Below are positions 5,351 through 12,845 of a stretch of DNA of 41,495 nucleotides, one piece after another (position 1 is the first letter of the stretch; each line of letters opens with the position of its first letter). The notes below the pieces were generated by a model, which was given only the letters and a program-made list of their open reading frames with translations, was not told the origin of the DNA and made no database searches. Made by a program: the position numbers and the translations under genes. Source of the stretch: Planctomycetota bacterium (GTDB lineage Bacteria > Planctomycetota > UBA8108 > UBA1146 > JAJFFE01); contig JAJFFE010000200.1 in the NCBI GenBank assembly GCA_021776775.1, positions 1 through 41,495 on the forward strand. Reading direction: 5' to 3'.

Positions 5351-8035
5351 TCAGGTTTGTAGCGAGTGCTGGACCGTGAACTGCACGACGGCGGAGAACA
5401 GATCGAGCCCCCCGCCAGAGACGTGCGCCTGCATCTTCCAGTCCCCGGCCAGGGTCAGGGGGCGTTCCACTTGGATTTTTCCGTCGGCGCCGTCAGTCAC
5501 GACAGCCGCGCCGAAGCTCTGGGCCGGGCCGCCGTTGGGGTCCTGCAGAAGTATTTCGCGGATTGTCGTCCCCGAGATGTCAACAGCCTCACCGGCTAGC
5601 GCCCCGGACGGATGCTTGAACACGCCCACGAAGTTCACGGTGGTCCCAGACCAGACCGGGGGAGCTGTTGCCATGTCGGTATCGATCTCGGTAGCAGAGG
5701 CCAGCAATACGACCTCGAAGGTGATGGGGGCCGGCGCGTCTCCGATCGGAGTCTCTGGCAGGAGCAGCGTCAGAACCAGCGGCGCTATCTGGATGAACTC
5801 GCCACCGATCGCGACCGGGGGGACCGTGAGACGCAGTGCGAGCGGGTCGGGCGTCACGATGGCCGGCGATATCGCGGCCACCGTAGGCGCGGACAGCGAC
5901 AGCACGAGCGGGGCGGGCCCAACAAATAGGTCGTCGTTGACGCTCACCAACGGCGTGCGCAGGCCCATGCGCAGCGGGTCAGGCTGCACGCTAACGAGCG
6001 CCTGCACTCCGACCACCGGCGTGGACAGGCTCAGCACGAGCGGGTCGGGCGTCACCAAAGCGTCCGCCTGCGCCGCAACCGCTGGCATGGACAGCGCAGC
6101 CGACAGTGGCGTCGGTGCGATCGTGATCGGGTGAAGGGTCGAAACAGCTGGCGTGGACAGGCTCAGCACCAGCGGGTCGGGAACCAAAACGATGGGACCG
6201 CCTGCAGCGCTGACCGGCGGCAGCGTGAGGCGCAGACGCAAAGGGCTCGGCCTGACGGTGACGTCATGGACGACGGCCAGGTCGTTGGAGAATCTCAAGC
6301 CCAGACGAAGGGGCGGTGTGATGCTGACCGTGATCGGTGCAGACACGCCAACGTCGGGGGCCGACAGCGACAGCACGAGCGGGTCCGGTGTGACTACGAT
6401 GGTGGCCGGCTGGGTCGCTGTAACGACGGGGATGGACAGCGACAGCACGAGCGGATTCGGCGTCACGACGCTGGGGTTGATCGTCCCTGGGCCTGCCTGG
6501 GGCCAGGGCGGATAGATCAGGCCGGCGTCGTCGTCGACCATCGCGTTCAGCGTGGCGAGCGGGATCGCGCCCCCGGTCTGTGGCTGGTTGTTGTTGTCCT
6601 GGCTGCCGTACGTGGCTTTCGTCGCGCCTGCGACCCAGCCGGGATAGCTGGAGACCGTGGCGCCGACCTTTGAGCCCAGGAACTTCACGTTCCCGTTGTC
6701 TAGCGGATCGAGCGCGTTATTGGACGTGTTGTGTTGCCAGAACCACATCGTGCGGTTGGCGTCCGGCATGTCGATGTCGAACGCGCCGATCTCTAGGTCG
6801 GCAATGCCAGCGAACCTCACTGGCGTGCGGGACGACGGCCAGGGCACCGCCTGCGTGGCAGTCATCCCGTCCGCGATCACCTTCCCGTAGTTGAAGGCGG
6901 TCCCGCTGATCGGCATCTCGACCAGCTTGGGGTTCAGCGGGTCGGCCACCAGGAAAAGGCCCGCGGTCGTCCAGAGGCCCTTCGCCCAGTCCGACCAGAA
7001 CAGATATGCGCCCGATTCGCAGTCCAGCGCCTGGTTGTCGATCAGCCGGATCTCGCCCAGGTGACCCACGAACGTGTACGCGTGTCCACCCTGACGCCCG
7101 CACCCCTGCGCAACGTTGTTGCAAACCCAGATCGTCCCGAAGCCCGAGAGCTCGTTCGATCCCTCGATCGGGCCGTTCTGGTTCGACCCCTCGTCACCCC
7201 GCTGGACGAACTGGAACATGGTCCGGCCGTTGCCGGGGGCGTCGACCAGGCCCGGACCGCAGAAGCAATTCGCGAAGATCGAATCACCCTGCATCGCGTC
7301 GACATAGCAGAAGTGCTCACGGGCGGCCCCCACGGCCGTGACGTCGATGAGCTCCCACTGCCCATACGCGGCGCGCATGAACATATCGCAGTCGTACTGA
7401 AACCCGCTCGCCTGAAACGAGCCAGCCTCGCCGACCAACTGAGTGTCGTACCAACCGAACTTCCCGAACGACTGCCGCTCACCGATGGCCGAGTGGATGC
7501 AGTATTCGCCCCCGTTCGAGTGGATGTCGATCCCGCGGAACGTGACCGGGCCGTGCGTTTTCCCGTTCTGGTGGTTGAGGAACCCCGAACCGCCCGAGTT
7601 GTTCTGAGCTCGCGCGCTCATCTCCCAGCCGTTCAGGCGTGGGCGACCAGCGATCGGGTCTCGCGCATAGACGTGAACGTCCCGCACCGGCTCGAACTGT
7701 GAGATCGGAGAGCTGAAGGACGGCGCCCAATAAATGGTCGTGTCCTTGTTCGTGTCCTGCCCACCCAGAAACGTCTTGTTGAAAGTGCAGCCGGGACCGA
7801 TCTCTAGCGCCTGCGGCGCCCCCTGGTACTTGCGCGCGCGCCGGAACACGTCGGCGAATGCCGAGTTGTTGTCCAGCGGGTCGCCATAGCGCAAGTCGAC
7901 GAAAATCGGCGTCGGTGAGCCCTGGGGCCCAACGTCACGAATCTGGTACTTCGACTCCGGGCCCGGGTTGAGCTCAAGAACGAAGGTCGTCGCGGGGAGG
8001 GTCGGATAGACCCCAGGCGGGAAAATAGCGGCCAC
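5351..8035 (-). CDS. Large beta-helix tail adhesin/spike with 11 tandem repeats (894 aa)
   Basis: Start taken as GTG at 8035, 13 bases after the preceding stop. Residues about 1-500 resemble a right-handed beta-helix (GPVTFRGIDIHSNGGEYCIH, LGEIRLIDNQALDCESGAYL). Residues about 521-768 are 11 repeats of 21-25 residues with consensus VxPDPLxLxLxxPxV. The last ~125 residues look like an immunoglobulin-like beta domain (TVNFVGVFKHPSGALAGEAV). It has no signal peptide, unlike its downstream neighbour. The gene directly before it encodes a protein related to one in the main tail-fibre locus, so a role as a receptor-binding spike or depolymerase is likely (inference). The Cys-rich beta-helix could carry a polysaccharide-binding groove. 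Confidence 0.75.
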   Translation of the reverse strand: MAAIFPPGVYPTLPATTFVLELNPGPESKYQIRDVGPQGSPTPIFVDLRYGDPLDNNSAFADVFRRARKYQGAPQALEIGPGCTFNKTFLGGQDTNKDTTIYWAPSFSSPISQFEPVRDVHVYARDPIAGRPRLNGWEMSARAQNNSGGSGFLNHQNGKTHGPVTFRGIDIHSNGGEYCIHSAIGERQSFGKFGWYDTQLVGEAGSFQASGFQYDCDMFMRAAYGQWELIDVTAVGAAREHFCYVDAMQGDSIFANCFCGPGLVDAPGNGRTMFQFVQRGDEGSNQNGPIEGSNELSGFGTIWVCNNVAQGCGRQGGHAYTFVGHLGEIRLIDNQALDCESGAYLFWSDWAKGLWTTAGLFLVADPLNPKLVEMPISGTAFNYGKVIADGMTATQAVPWPSSRTPVRFAGIADLEIGAFDIDMPDANRTMWFWQHNTSNNALDPLDNGNVKFLGSKVGATVSSYPGWVAGATKATYGSQDNNNQPQTGGAIPLATLNAMVDDDAGLIYPPWPQAGPGTINPSVVTPNPLVLSLSIPVVTATQPATIVVTPDPLVLSLSAPDVGVSAPITVSITPPLRLGLRFSNDLAVVHDVTVRPSPLRLRLTLPPVSAAGGPIVLVPDPLVLSLSTPAVSTLHPITIAPTPLSAALSMPAVAAQADALVTPDPLVLSLSTPVVGVQALVSVQPDPLRMGLRTPLVSVNDDLFVGPAPLVLSLSAPTVAAISPAIVTPDPLALRLTVPPVAIGGEFIQIAPLVLTLLLPETPIGDAPAPITFEVVLLASATEIDTDMATAPPVWSGTTVNFVGVFKHPSGALAGEAVDISGTTIREILLQDPNGGPAQSFGAAVVTDGADGKIQVERPLTLAGDWKMQAHVSGGGLDLFSAVVQFTVQHSLQT
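5732..6475 (-). repeat. Tandem repeats of about 66-72 bp coding for VxPDPLxLxLxxPxV
   Basis: Eleven degenerate units lie in frame inside the adhesin gene. Several share near-identical DNA: the block GACAGCGACAGCACGAGCGG on the plus strand occurs near 6356-6383 and 6436-6455, and variants such as GACAGGCTCAGCACGAGCGG or GACAGCGCAGCCGACAGTGG occur at other copies. The conserved cores with variable linkers suggest expansion by duplication and repeat-number change by recombination. Confidence 0.85.
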
Positions 8036-8047
8036 AGGCTAGGCCGA

Positions 8048-8494
8048 TCAGGCCAGCAGGTGGGCGAGACCCTCGGCGTTGATCTGAACGGTGAAGGCAT
8101 CACCTTGCGGCGACTTCGGGAAGCCGCCCGAGTCGACCCACCCGATCGGGATGTTCGTCGCGTCGTCCCCGAACGTGCCGGCGCCCACTTTCTTGTAGAG
8201 CACGCCCGCCACGACCGTCGATCCGGCCAAGGCAGGCCATACGACGTCATCCGCATGGATCTCGGCGCGGTTGTTCACGTCGTCCTGCTGGATCGTGATG
8301 TTGGTCAAGAGCTTGCGGGTATAGCTGGCGTCGGCGTGCTCGTTCAGCGGGGAGAATCCCGAGATCGTGGCAACCGTCCGATCGTTCTCGGCGTCGCTAC
8401 CAGCGTTCACGAGCAGCATCACCAGGTCGGTGGTCAGGTCGAGCCCCGCCGAAGCGATCGCCACGGCCGCAGGGTTGTAATAGAAGTTTGCCAT
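8048..8494 (-). CDS. Fibre-associated structural protein, paralogue of 19497-19964
   Basis: A 148-aa protein starting MANFYYNPAAVAIASAGLDL. It aligns over most of its length with the 155-aa product of 19497-19964: LDLTTDLVMLLVNAGSDAEN here against LDLASDLLKVALVMLNTTAD there, then a Phe-Ser/Thr-x-Leu-x-Glu segment, then YTRKLLTNITI against YTRLTLSNVTL, and a late V-x-V/G-V-x-(Y/F)-K-(K/E) strand. Each copy directly precedes a large adhesin/fibre gene. It is probably a small beta-rich virion protein acting at the adhesin attachment or as a tail component (inference). The family name is unknown to me. Confidence 0.75.
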   Translation of the reverse strand: MANFYYNPAAVAIASAGLDLTTDLVMLLVNAGSDAENDRTVATISGFSPLNEHADASYTRKLLTNITIQQDDVNNRAEIHADDVVWPALAGSTVVAGVLYKKVGAGTFGDDATNIPIGWVDSGGFPKSPQGDAFTVQINAEGLAHLLA

Positions 8495-8497
8495 CGG

Positions 8498-8797
8498 TCA
8501 GGACCTCTCCTGGGTCAGGGTGGTTTCCTCCAGCCGCACGCGCACTTCGGCTAGCTGGGGGAGGACAAGGGAGCTCCGAACGTGCGCCTCGAACGCTTCG
8601 TCGGATGCGACTTGGGATAGGGCCGCCTGCGCGCTGCTCGGCCTGAACCGCTGCGCTAGGCGCTTGTTCGTGGTCAGCCCACCGTCGAGATAGAAGTGCC
8701 CCATGAGCTGGCGGGACGTTGCGGGCCCGAGCTGGTCCGGCGTCGTGTTCGGGTCGTACACCTCGACGCGGATCGTGTAGAAGCTGACCAGGGTCAT
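8498..8797 (-). CDS. Hypothetical 99-aa protein
   Basis: The ATG at 8797 overlaps the preceding stop as ATGA, and the stop lies just before the next gene. It begins MTLVSFYTIRVEVYDPNTTP, is beta-rich at the N-terminus and helical in its second half (RPSSAQAALSQVASDEAFEA). It probably belongs to the virion adhesion cluster by position. No family recognised. Confidence 0.65.
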   Translation of the reverse strand: MTLVSFYTIRVEVYDPNTTPDQLGPATSRQLMGHFYLDGGLTTNKRLAQRFRPSSAQAALSQVASDEAFEAHVRSSLVLPQLAEVRVRLEETTLTQERS

Positions 8798-9465
8798 GCG
8801 GACCGCCTCCGGCCCCGACGCCGACGCCGAGACTTGGCCTTCTGGCCGGCGGTGCGCACGGCCATTAGCAGGTTCGGCTCCAGGCGCGCACGGTACTTGC
8901 GCACGAACGCAGGGGTGGCCGCGTCCCGAATGGTCGGTTCCGCCGGCTCAACCACAGCCTTGCGAACCAGCCGGTAGAGCACGCGGCGACGGCCACGCTT
9001 GCGCTGGATCCGTGCACGGCCGTCGCCGAGCTCTCGGACAAAGACCTGCTTCTGCCTGAGCTTGGCGGACGGGAGGTCGCTCGGGCGCACCCCGCGCGCG
9101 CCGCGTCGGATCGCTTCGGTCGGGACGGCCAGGCGACCGCCGCGCGCCGAGCGCTTCACCCCGCCGGTCTCCTGCAGGGCCTGGAAAGCGTCGATCGAAC
9201 CGGTGCCGCTCCGCAGGTTCGGGTAGTCCCGCTTCTTGGGGAAGATCCGCCTGATACCCGAGATCACGCCCCGGTTCCGGAGCTTGTAGCGCTCCGGCTG
9301 TGACTTACGCACCGCGCGCCAGGCTGCGTTCGTGGCCTCTTTCTGCGTCTCGGTCGCAGCGAAGGGGACCTGATCGGCAGCCAGGATCGAGAAAAAGGGA
9401 GCAACCGAGTCGAGCTCGCTCCGCACGTTGATGTCGACGCCCACACCGCGGGGCTTACTCGACAC
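8794..9465 (-). CDS. Basic minor tail/virion-morphogenesis-like protein (223 aa)
   Basis: Residues about 15-50 (DSVAPFFSILAADQVPFAAT followed by ETQKEATNAAWRAVRK) resemble the VPFA-xx-A-xxxTA opening seen in lambda gpZ-type minor tail proteins. The remainder is Arg-rich and ends in an extremely basic tail (KSRRRRRGRRRSA). Family assignment is tentative. By established knowledge gpZ-type proteins act in tail completion, but here the gene lies outside the tail operon, at the head of the satellite adhesion cluster. The basic C-terminus could bind DNA or the acidic face of another virion protein. Confidence 0.55.
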   Translation of the reverse strand: MSSKPRGVGVDINVRSELDSVAPFFSILAADQVPFAATETQKEATNAAWRAVRKSQPERYKLRNRGVISGIRRIFPKKRDYPNLRSGTGSIDAFQALQETGGVKRSARGGRLAVPTEAIRRGARGVRPSDLPSAKLRQKQVFVRELGDGRARIQRKRGRRRVLYRLVRKAVVEPAEPTIRDAATPAFVRKYRARLEPNLLMAVRTAGQKAKSRRRRRGRRRSA

Positions 9466-9506
9466 GAGCGGAGCGGTCTACGGCCGCGCCTGCACGGGCC
9501 ACGAGG

Positions 9507-9809
9507 CTAGTAGCCGTCTGCGTCTGGATCCAGCGGCATCTCTTCGGGTGGGTGGGTCCGACGTGGGTTCGCGAGGACCTTCAGCTGCCCGTGGCCCGGT
9601 GACTCGTTCGCGATGCGGATCCAGCCTCGCCGGTCCCAGCTATTCACGATCGCGCGCGACACTACCGCGACGCCCGAGCGCGTTTGTATCTCCGCCGTAG
9701 GGCGGAACGAGCCCGACGTTTTGATCGATGCCGTCCGACCCCGTAGCCGTATGAACGTCTCGCGGAACGCTCTCCAGACCTTGGGGCGGTGCCGGTCCTG
9801 GGCCGCCAT
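9507..9809 (-). CDS. Hypothetical basic 100-aa protein
   Basis: Begins MAAQDRHRPKVWRAFRETFI at ATG 9809 with a weak AGGT site upstream, and ends with an acidic DPDADGY tail. It is basic overall with about ten Arg in the first half. It overlaps the 3' end of the frame 9640-10053 by 170 bases, so one of the two boundaries may be wrong. I do not recognise a family. It might be a DNA-associated or head-tail accessory protein. Confidence 0.55.
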   Translation of the reverse strand: MAAQDRHRPKVWRAFRETFIRLRGRTASIKTSGSFRPTAEIQTRSGVAVVSRAIVNSWDRRGWIRIANESPGHGQLKVLANPRRTHPPEEMPLDPDADGY

Positions 9810-10053
9810 GACCTACGGCCTTAGCCGACAGGGGCTTGCGCGTCAACGGGTGGTCAGGGGTGGCGGACCCGAGCTCTTCGTACTCCACGATCCGATAGCC
9901 CACGGAGCACTCCGGATAGATCACGTACGGCTCGCCCGCGATCGTGGCGGTGAGGGTGGCGCGGGGCTTGGCATAGCCTAGCCCGACCCGGCGAGCCAGT
10001 GGGCCCAGCATTGCGATCGATGCCAGACCCTGCAGGAGCGTTCTACGGTTCAC
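9640..10053 (-). CDS. Tat-signal-like exported protein (up to 137 aa)
   Basis: The GTG at 10053 overlaps the previous stop as GTGA, with a run of nine G upstream acting as the only ribosome-site-like sequence. The N-terminus VNRRTLLQGLASIAMLGPLA has twin Arg followed by a hydrophobic stretch, matching a Tat signal. The next ~50 residues (ATLTATIAGEPYVIYPECSV) look like a beta domain. Beyond about residue 80 the frame overlaps the 100-aa gene and its Pro/Gly-rich composition looks like shadow sequence. A stop in another frame just before 9809 hints that the true end could be near 9830 if there is a frameshift. Function unknown. Confidence 0.5.
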   Translation of the reverse strand: MNRRTLLQGLASIAMLGPLARRVGLGYAKPRATLTATIAGEPYVIYPECSVGYRIVEYEELGSATPDHPLTRKPLSAKAVGHGGPGPAPPQGLESVPRDVHTATGSDGIDQNVGLVPPYGGDTNALGRRGSVARDRE

Positions 10054-10235
10054 GAGCCCCCCCCCGTGTCGGGCCGATTCCGAACTGCCAACGTACCGCC
10101 GAACATGGCAACACACCCCCCGCACAGCATGGCCCACCCCCAACCAAAAAGGATCTGGAACCCGGCCACCGTCATGACGTAGCCGACGAACTGAACCAGT
10201 AGAAGGTCGGCCAGTCGATAGCGACTCATCTTCAT
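10050..10235 (-). CDS. Small two-pass membrane protein (61 aa)
   Basis: The ATG at 10235 directly follows the TAG of the ATPase gene. Two hydrophobic helices are visible: about 9-30 (DLLLVQFVGYVMTVAGFQIL) and 32-50 (GWGWAMLCGGCVAMFGGTLA). Two short spans with a tight turn resemble small holins or pore-type proteins, but the gene is in the replication block, far from the lysis-type genes. A G9 tract codes the end of the protein and could slip. Function unknown. Confidence 0.6.
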   Translation of the reverse strand: MKMSRYRLADLLLVQFVGYVMTVAGFQILFGWGWAMLCGGCVAMFGGTLAVRNRPDTGGGS

Positions 10236-11009
10236 CTAGGACCCCCACGCCGACACCTTGTTCAGGTCAATGGTCACGATGTCGGGCACGGCCTTCTCGG
10301 CATTCGCGGCAGAGAAGTGCCCCACGAACACGGTCCGCAACCCGTCGGCCGCCCTGGCCTTCTTCAGTTCTTCCCAGCGCTCGCGCTCCCAGTCGCCGAG
10401 CCGACCCGCAGTCTCGACGGACTCCAGGACCAGGTAGCGGGCGCGCTTCAGGAGCTCGAACCGGACGTCTTCCGGAACTTCGACATTCGCCAGCGCGCCC
10501 CCGACCCGTGTTCGCGTTGGGGGTTGCCCGCCGCACCACTCGACCGCGTGCTCGGGGCTAGGGCATCTCCGGATCAGTCGCGACGAGGTCGTCGTCGGTA
10601 TCGCTTCCTCCATGACCAGCAAGGCCCCGAAGGCGGCAGCCATCCACGTGCGGCCAGAGAGCGGCGGGCCAGCGATCGCGACGCAGCCGCCGCTCTTGGA
10701 GACCAACCGAGCCCAGGCGAGTTCGAGCTCGCCGCGCAGCGACTCGACAAGAGGCTGGACCTTGTGGTGGCGCAGGTCACCGGCAATCTTCCGAGGCCAG
10801 CCCCCGTCCATCATTGCGAGCTGAAACCACTCCAGGCGCCGCAGAGAAGCCTCGACGTTCCAGCCACGTTCCGGGTCAGACTCTCGCCCCGGGAGGCGCA
10901 GAGCGCGCCGCAGGATCGAACACGGGTCGGGAATCGACGTCTCGCTCGGCTGCGTCTCTGAGGGCTTGGATCTGGTCTTCATCGTCGATCGCTTCTGCTT
11001 TGGGCGCAC
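10236..11009 (-). CDS. DnaC-like AAA+ ATPase with degenerate P-loop
   Basis: A 257-aa protein immediately downstream of a DUF1376 replication protein, the usual place of a helicase loader. The segment CVAIAGPPLSGRTWMAAAF (about 109-127) matches the DnaC/IstB Walker A GPPxxGKT except that Lys is Arg (R120). The expected Walker B is LVLESVE instead of hhhhDE. TVFVGHFSA resembles a sensor-1 strand. The intact fold with altered catalytic residues suggests a loader that binds nucleotide poorly or not at all (inference). The start is uncertain: GTG 11009 gives a 134-base overlap with the upstream gene, and ATG 10982 is an alternative. It has no strong ribosome site. Confidence 0.6.
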   Translation of the reverse strand: MRPKQKRSTMKTRSKPSETQPSETSIPDPCSILRRALRLPGRESDPERGWNVEASLRRLEWFQLAMMDGGWPRKIAGDLRHHKVQPLVESLRGELELAWARLVSKSGGCVAIAGPPLSGRTWMAAAFGALLVMEEAIPTTTSSRLIRRCPSPEHAVEWCGGQPPTRTRVGGALANVEVPEDVRFELLKRARYLVLESVETAGRLGDWERERWEELKKARAADGLRTVFVGHFSAANAEKAVPDIVTIDLNKVSAWGS

Positions 11010-11772
11010 GGCCCTGGTTCTTGTCTAGCCAGCCGCCGTTGATAGCGGCGCGCAATCCGAGCCACGAGTTCGCTCCAGCGTCGTCCAGGATGGGTCCGCG
11101 TAGGCCCTCCGGGACGGAGCGAAGGTCAGATACCAGAGCCTTGGCAGCCTGGGGGGTAAGCCGCTTGCCCTTGGCCCATGTCGCTTTCTTGTTCGACGTC
11201 CTCGCTTCCAGGAACGAGTCGATCGACGGGAGCCACGGCGCAAGGTCTTCGGGAAACACTTCGTCTAGGGTCCACCGAGATGGGCGGATGGGCGCAGCGG
11301 GAACCGCTGCCGCCTCCCCCTCTTCCCCGAAGAGGGCTGGGGATGTGGATAAGGATGGGGATAGGGATAGGGATAGGGGGTTCGGTTTAGGTTCCGCGCT
11401 CGGTTCCTGGTTCGGTTCCGACTTCGGTTTCGGTTTCGGTTTCTTCGTCGGCCTCCCGCCCCGGCTGCCGTTCGCTACCTTGGCCACATATTTCGCCCTC
11501 TTACGCTCGCAGGGCTCGTTCCGCAGGTTCCCGTCGTCCCATTCGTCGAAGCATCCCTCGACCTCTTTCCACGCCTCTTGGAACTCGCCTTCATCCCAGC
11601 CGACAAGCCTTCGGATGCGCCCTGTGTCGCCAGGTAGGAAACCGCGCTGCCACTGCCGCATGAGGCAGGACATATAGAGCGCCTGGGCCGGTCGAGACAT
11701 CGAGATGACCGTCGGCGAGGCGAACCACTCGTCGATGAACAGCTGGAAGTAGGGGAGATTGTCTGGGTTCAA
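10876..11772 (-). CDS. DUF1376-type phage replication protein (298 aa)
   Basis: The start is TTG at 11772, overlapping the previous stop as TTGA, with GGAGG 9 bases upstream. The N-terminus (PYFQLFIDEWFASPTVISMS then ALYMSCLMRQWQRGFLP) matches DUF1376/YdaU-like proteins, which carry a winged-helix DNA-binding fold and replace O-type initiators in many phages. A linker at about 105-140 is made of KP/EP and LS dipeptides (KKPKPKPKSEPNQEPSAEPK). The rest is helical with a Trp-rich segment. The DNA coding the linker has a perfect DnaA box and six-base repeats, so the protein may bind its own gene as origin, as lambda O does. Confidence 0.75.
   Translation of the reverse strand: MNPDNLPYFQLFIDEWFASPTVISMSRPAQALYMSCLMRQWQRGFLPGDTGRIRRLVGWDEGEFQEAWKEVEGCFDEWDDGNLRNEPCERKRAKYVAKVANGSRGGRPTKKPKPKPKSEPNQEPSAEPKPNPLSLSLSPSLSTSPALFGEEGEAAAVPAAPIRPSRWTLDEVFPEDLAPWLPSIDSFLEARTSNKKATWAKGKRLTPQAAKALVSDLRSVPEGLRGPILDDAGANSWLGLRAAINGGWLDKNQGRAPKAEAIDDEDQIQALRDAAERDVDSRPVFDPAARSAPPGARV
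11341..11454. other. Candidate replication origin: DnaA box plus hexanucleotide repeats
   Basis: The plus strand reads as consecutive six-base units: about six GGATNN copies (11341-11376), then CGGTTT/CGGTTC-type units to about 11454. Bases 11344-11352 are TGTGGATAA, the complement of a perfect DnaA box TTATCCACA. The array lies inside the replication-protein gene, as lambda's origin lies inside gene O. No AT-rich unwinding element is evident, which weakens the case. Confidence 0.5.
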
Positions 11773-12596
11773 CGCTCAAGCCTCCGGAACTCGACGACCC
11801 ACACCCACGGGTTCGTGTCCCAGCCGAAGCCGCGCTTGGCGTTGAGGCCGTCCCAGCCGGAAGCGAAGTGCTCGCAAGGGTCCCAACCCTGCATATCCTC
11901 GTTCGAAGTACAGCCCCCGTAGAGTTCAATCCCCTCTTCGAGCGCATCGTGGCTGCTGATCTCCTGCAACCTCTCGACGCGGACCTCGGTCACCTCCAGT
12001 TCGATGCGTGATGCCCAGCGAGGCATGTGGATTGAGGGCCGCCAGCGGTCCGTGTGGTCGTTCACCCTGACCCAGGCATCCGCCGCCTCTCGCGTGTTTT
12101 CGATCGTCCGAAATGAACGGTCAGCCCGATATCGAATGCCGTCCTCGAAGGCTGAAAGGTCTCCGTCCTTTGAGAGCTCCTCGGGTCTCCACGTCTCGCG
12201 CACCCAGAGACGGTCACCGGGTACGCCGAAGGGGCACTTATCCAGAGGCGACAGGTCACTGATCTGCCCACGACAGGCATCGGTCCAAGCAGTTAGCTTC
12301 CACGACCAGGCGGTTCCGCTAGGGGACTGAACCGGCTGCGGCTTCACCACCCTTCGCGTCTGCGTCTTCCGCCCATCGAGGATGGCTCGGACCATCTCGC
12401 CCGAGAAGAGGATGGGCCGCCGTTCAACGACGCAAAGGTCGTCGAACCCAGGGTTCAGAGCGACGCCCTGGGCGAGCCCCCCCCCGTCCATGGCCTCGGT
12501 CCACCCGATCGACACCCATTCCCCGTTAGTGCGCCTTCGCCCGAGGACCTCGTAGCGCTGCCCCTTGTCTCCGATGCGTTCCTTGGGGATCGTCAC
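11769..12596 (-). CDS. ASCH-domain-like phage protein (275 aa)
   Basis: The start is GTG at 12596, just after the stop of the 69-aa gene. Diagnostic stretches are ILFSGEMVRAILDGRKTQTR (about 63-82), CPFGVPGDRLWVRETWRPEE, HMPRWASRIELEVTEVRVER and the C-terminal NPWVWVVEFRRLE. This is the conserved phage family often annotated as a morphogenetic or ASCH-like protein. ASCH folds bind RNA or modified nucleotides, but the phage members' role is not established. A G9 tract in the coding region (12477-12485, residues MDGGGL) could slip and truncate the protein. Confidence 0.8.
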   Translation of the reverse strand: MTIPKERIGDKGQRYEVLGRRRTNGEWVSIGWTEAMDGGGLAQGVALNPGFDDLCVVERRPILFSGEMVRAILDGRKTQTRRVVKPQPVQSPSGTAWSWKLTAWTDACRGQISDLSPLDKCPFGVPGDRLWVRETWRPEELSKDGDLSAFEDGIRYRADRSFRTIENTREAADAWVRVNDHTDRWRPSIHMPRWASRIELEVTEVRVERLQEISSHDALEEGIELYGGCTSNEDMQGWDPCEHFASGWDGLNAKRGFGWDTNPWVWVVEFRRLER

Positions 12597-12598
12597 GG

Positions 12599-12808
12599 CT
12601 AGACCTTCGACGCGCGGAACCGTTCCAGGCGCTTGCCAAACGTTTCCCCGCCGATCTCAGCGAGCGCTAGCAGCTTCAGGTAGGTCACGGTGGGGATGCC
12701 GTGATGGTCCGCCCGCTCGTCGATGGAGCGCTTCATGTCGCGCCCCTTGTCGTCGTCGGGGAACTTGATCGTGACCGCGGGTCGGGGCTCGGTGGTGGCT
12801 TTCTTCAT
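12599..12808 (-). CDS. Small basic protein (69 aa), possible ribbon-helix-helix regulator
   Basis: The ATG at 12808 is the first start after the divergent control region. The N-terminus MKKATTEPRPAVTIKFPDDD followed by a helix (KGRDMKRSIDERADHHG) and a second helix (PTVTYLKLLALAEIGGETFG) resembles a strand-helix-helix arrangement (ribbon-helix-helix). A DNA-binding role would fit its position as first gene of the leftward early operon, beside an inverted repeat. This is a structural guess from pattern, not a family match. Confidence 0.55.
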   Translation of the reverse strand: MKKATTEPRPAVTIKFPDDDKGRDMKRSIDERADHHGIPTVTYLKLLALAEIGGETFGKRLERFRASKV

Positions 12809-12819
12809 GGCGCGTAGGC

Positions 12820-12845
12820 TAGCCCCCTGAATTGCTGGGGGGCTA
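12820..12845. promoter_or_regulatory. Inverted repeat in the divergent control region
   Basis: TAGCCCCC (12820-12827) pairs with GGGGGCTA (12838-12845) around a 10-base loop. It sits between the divergent genes starting at 12808 (minus) and 12943 (plus). It may be an operator, or in RNA a hairpin. On the plus strand TCTTTTCC follows, giving it a weak terminator look. No convincing -35/-10 pair was found for either direction. Confidence 0.4.
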
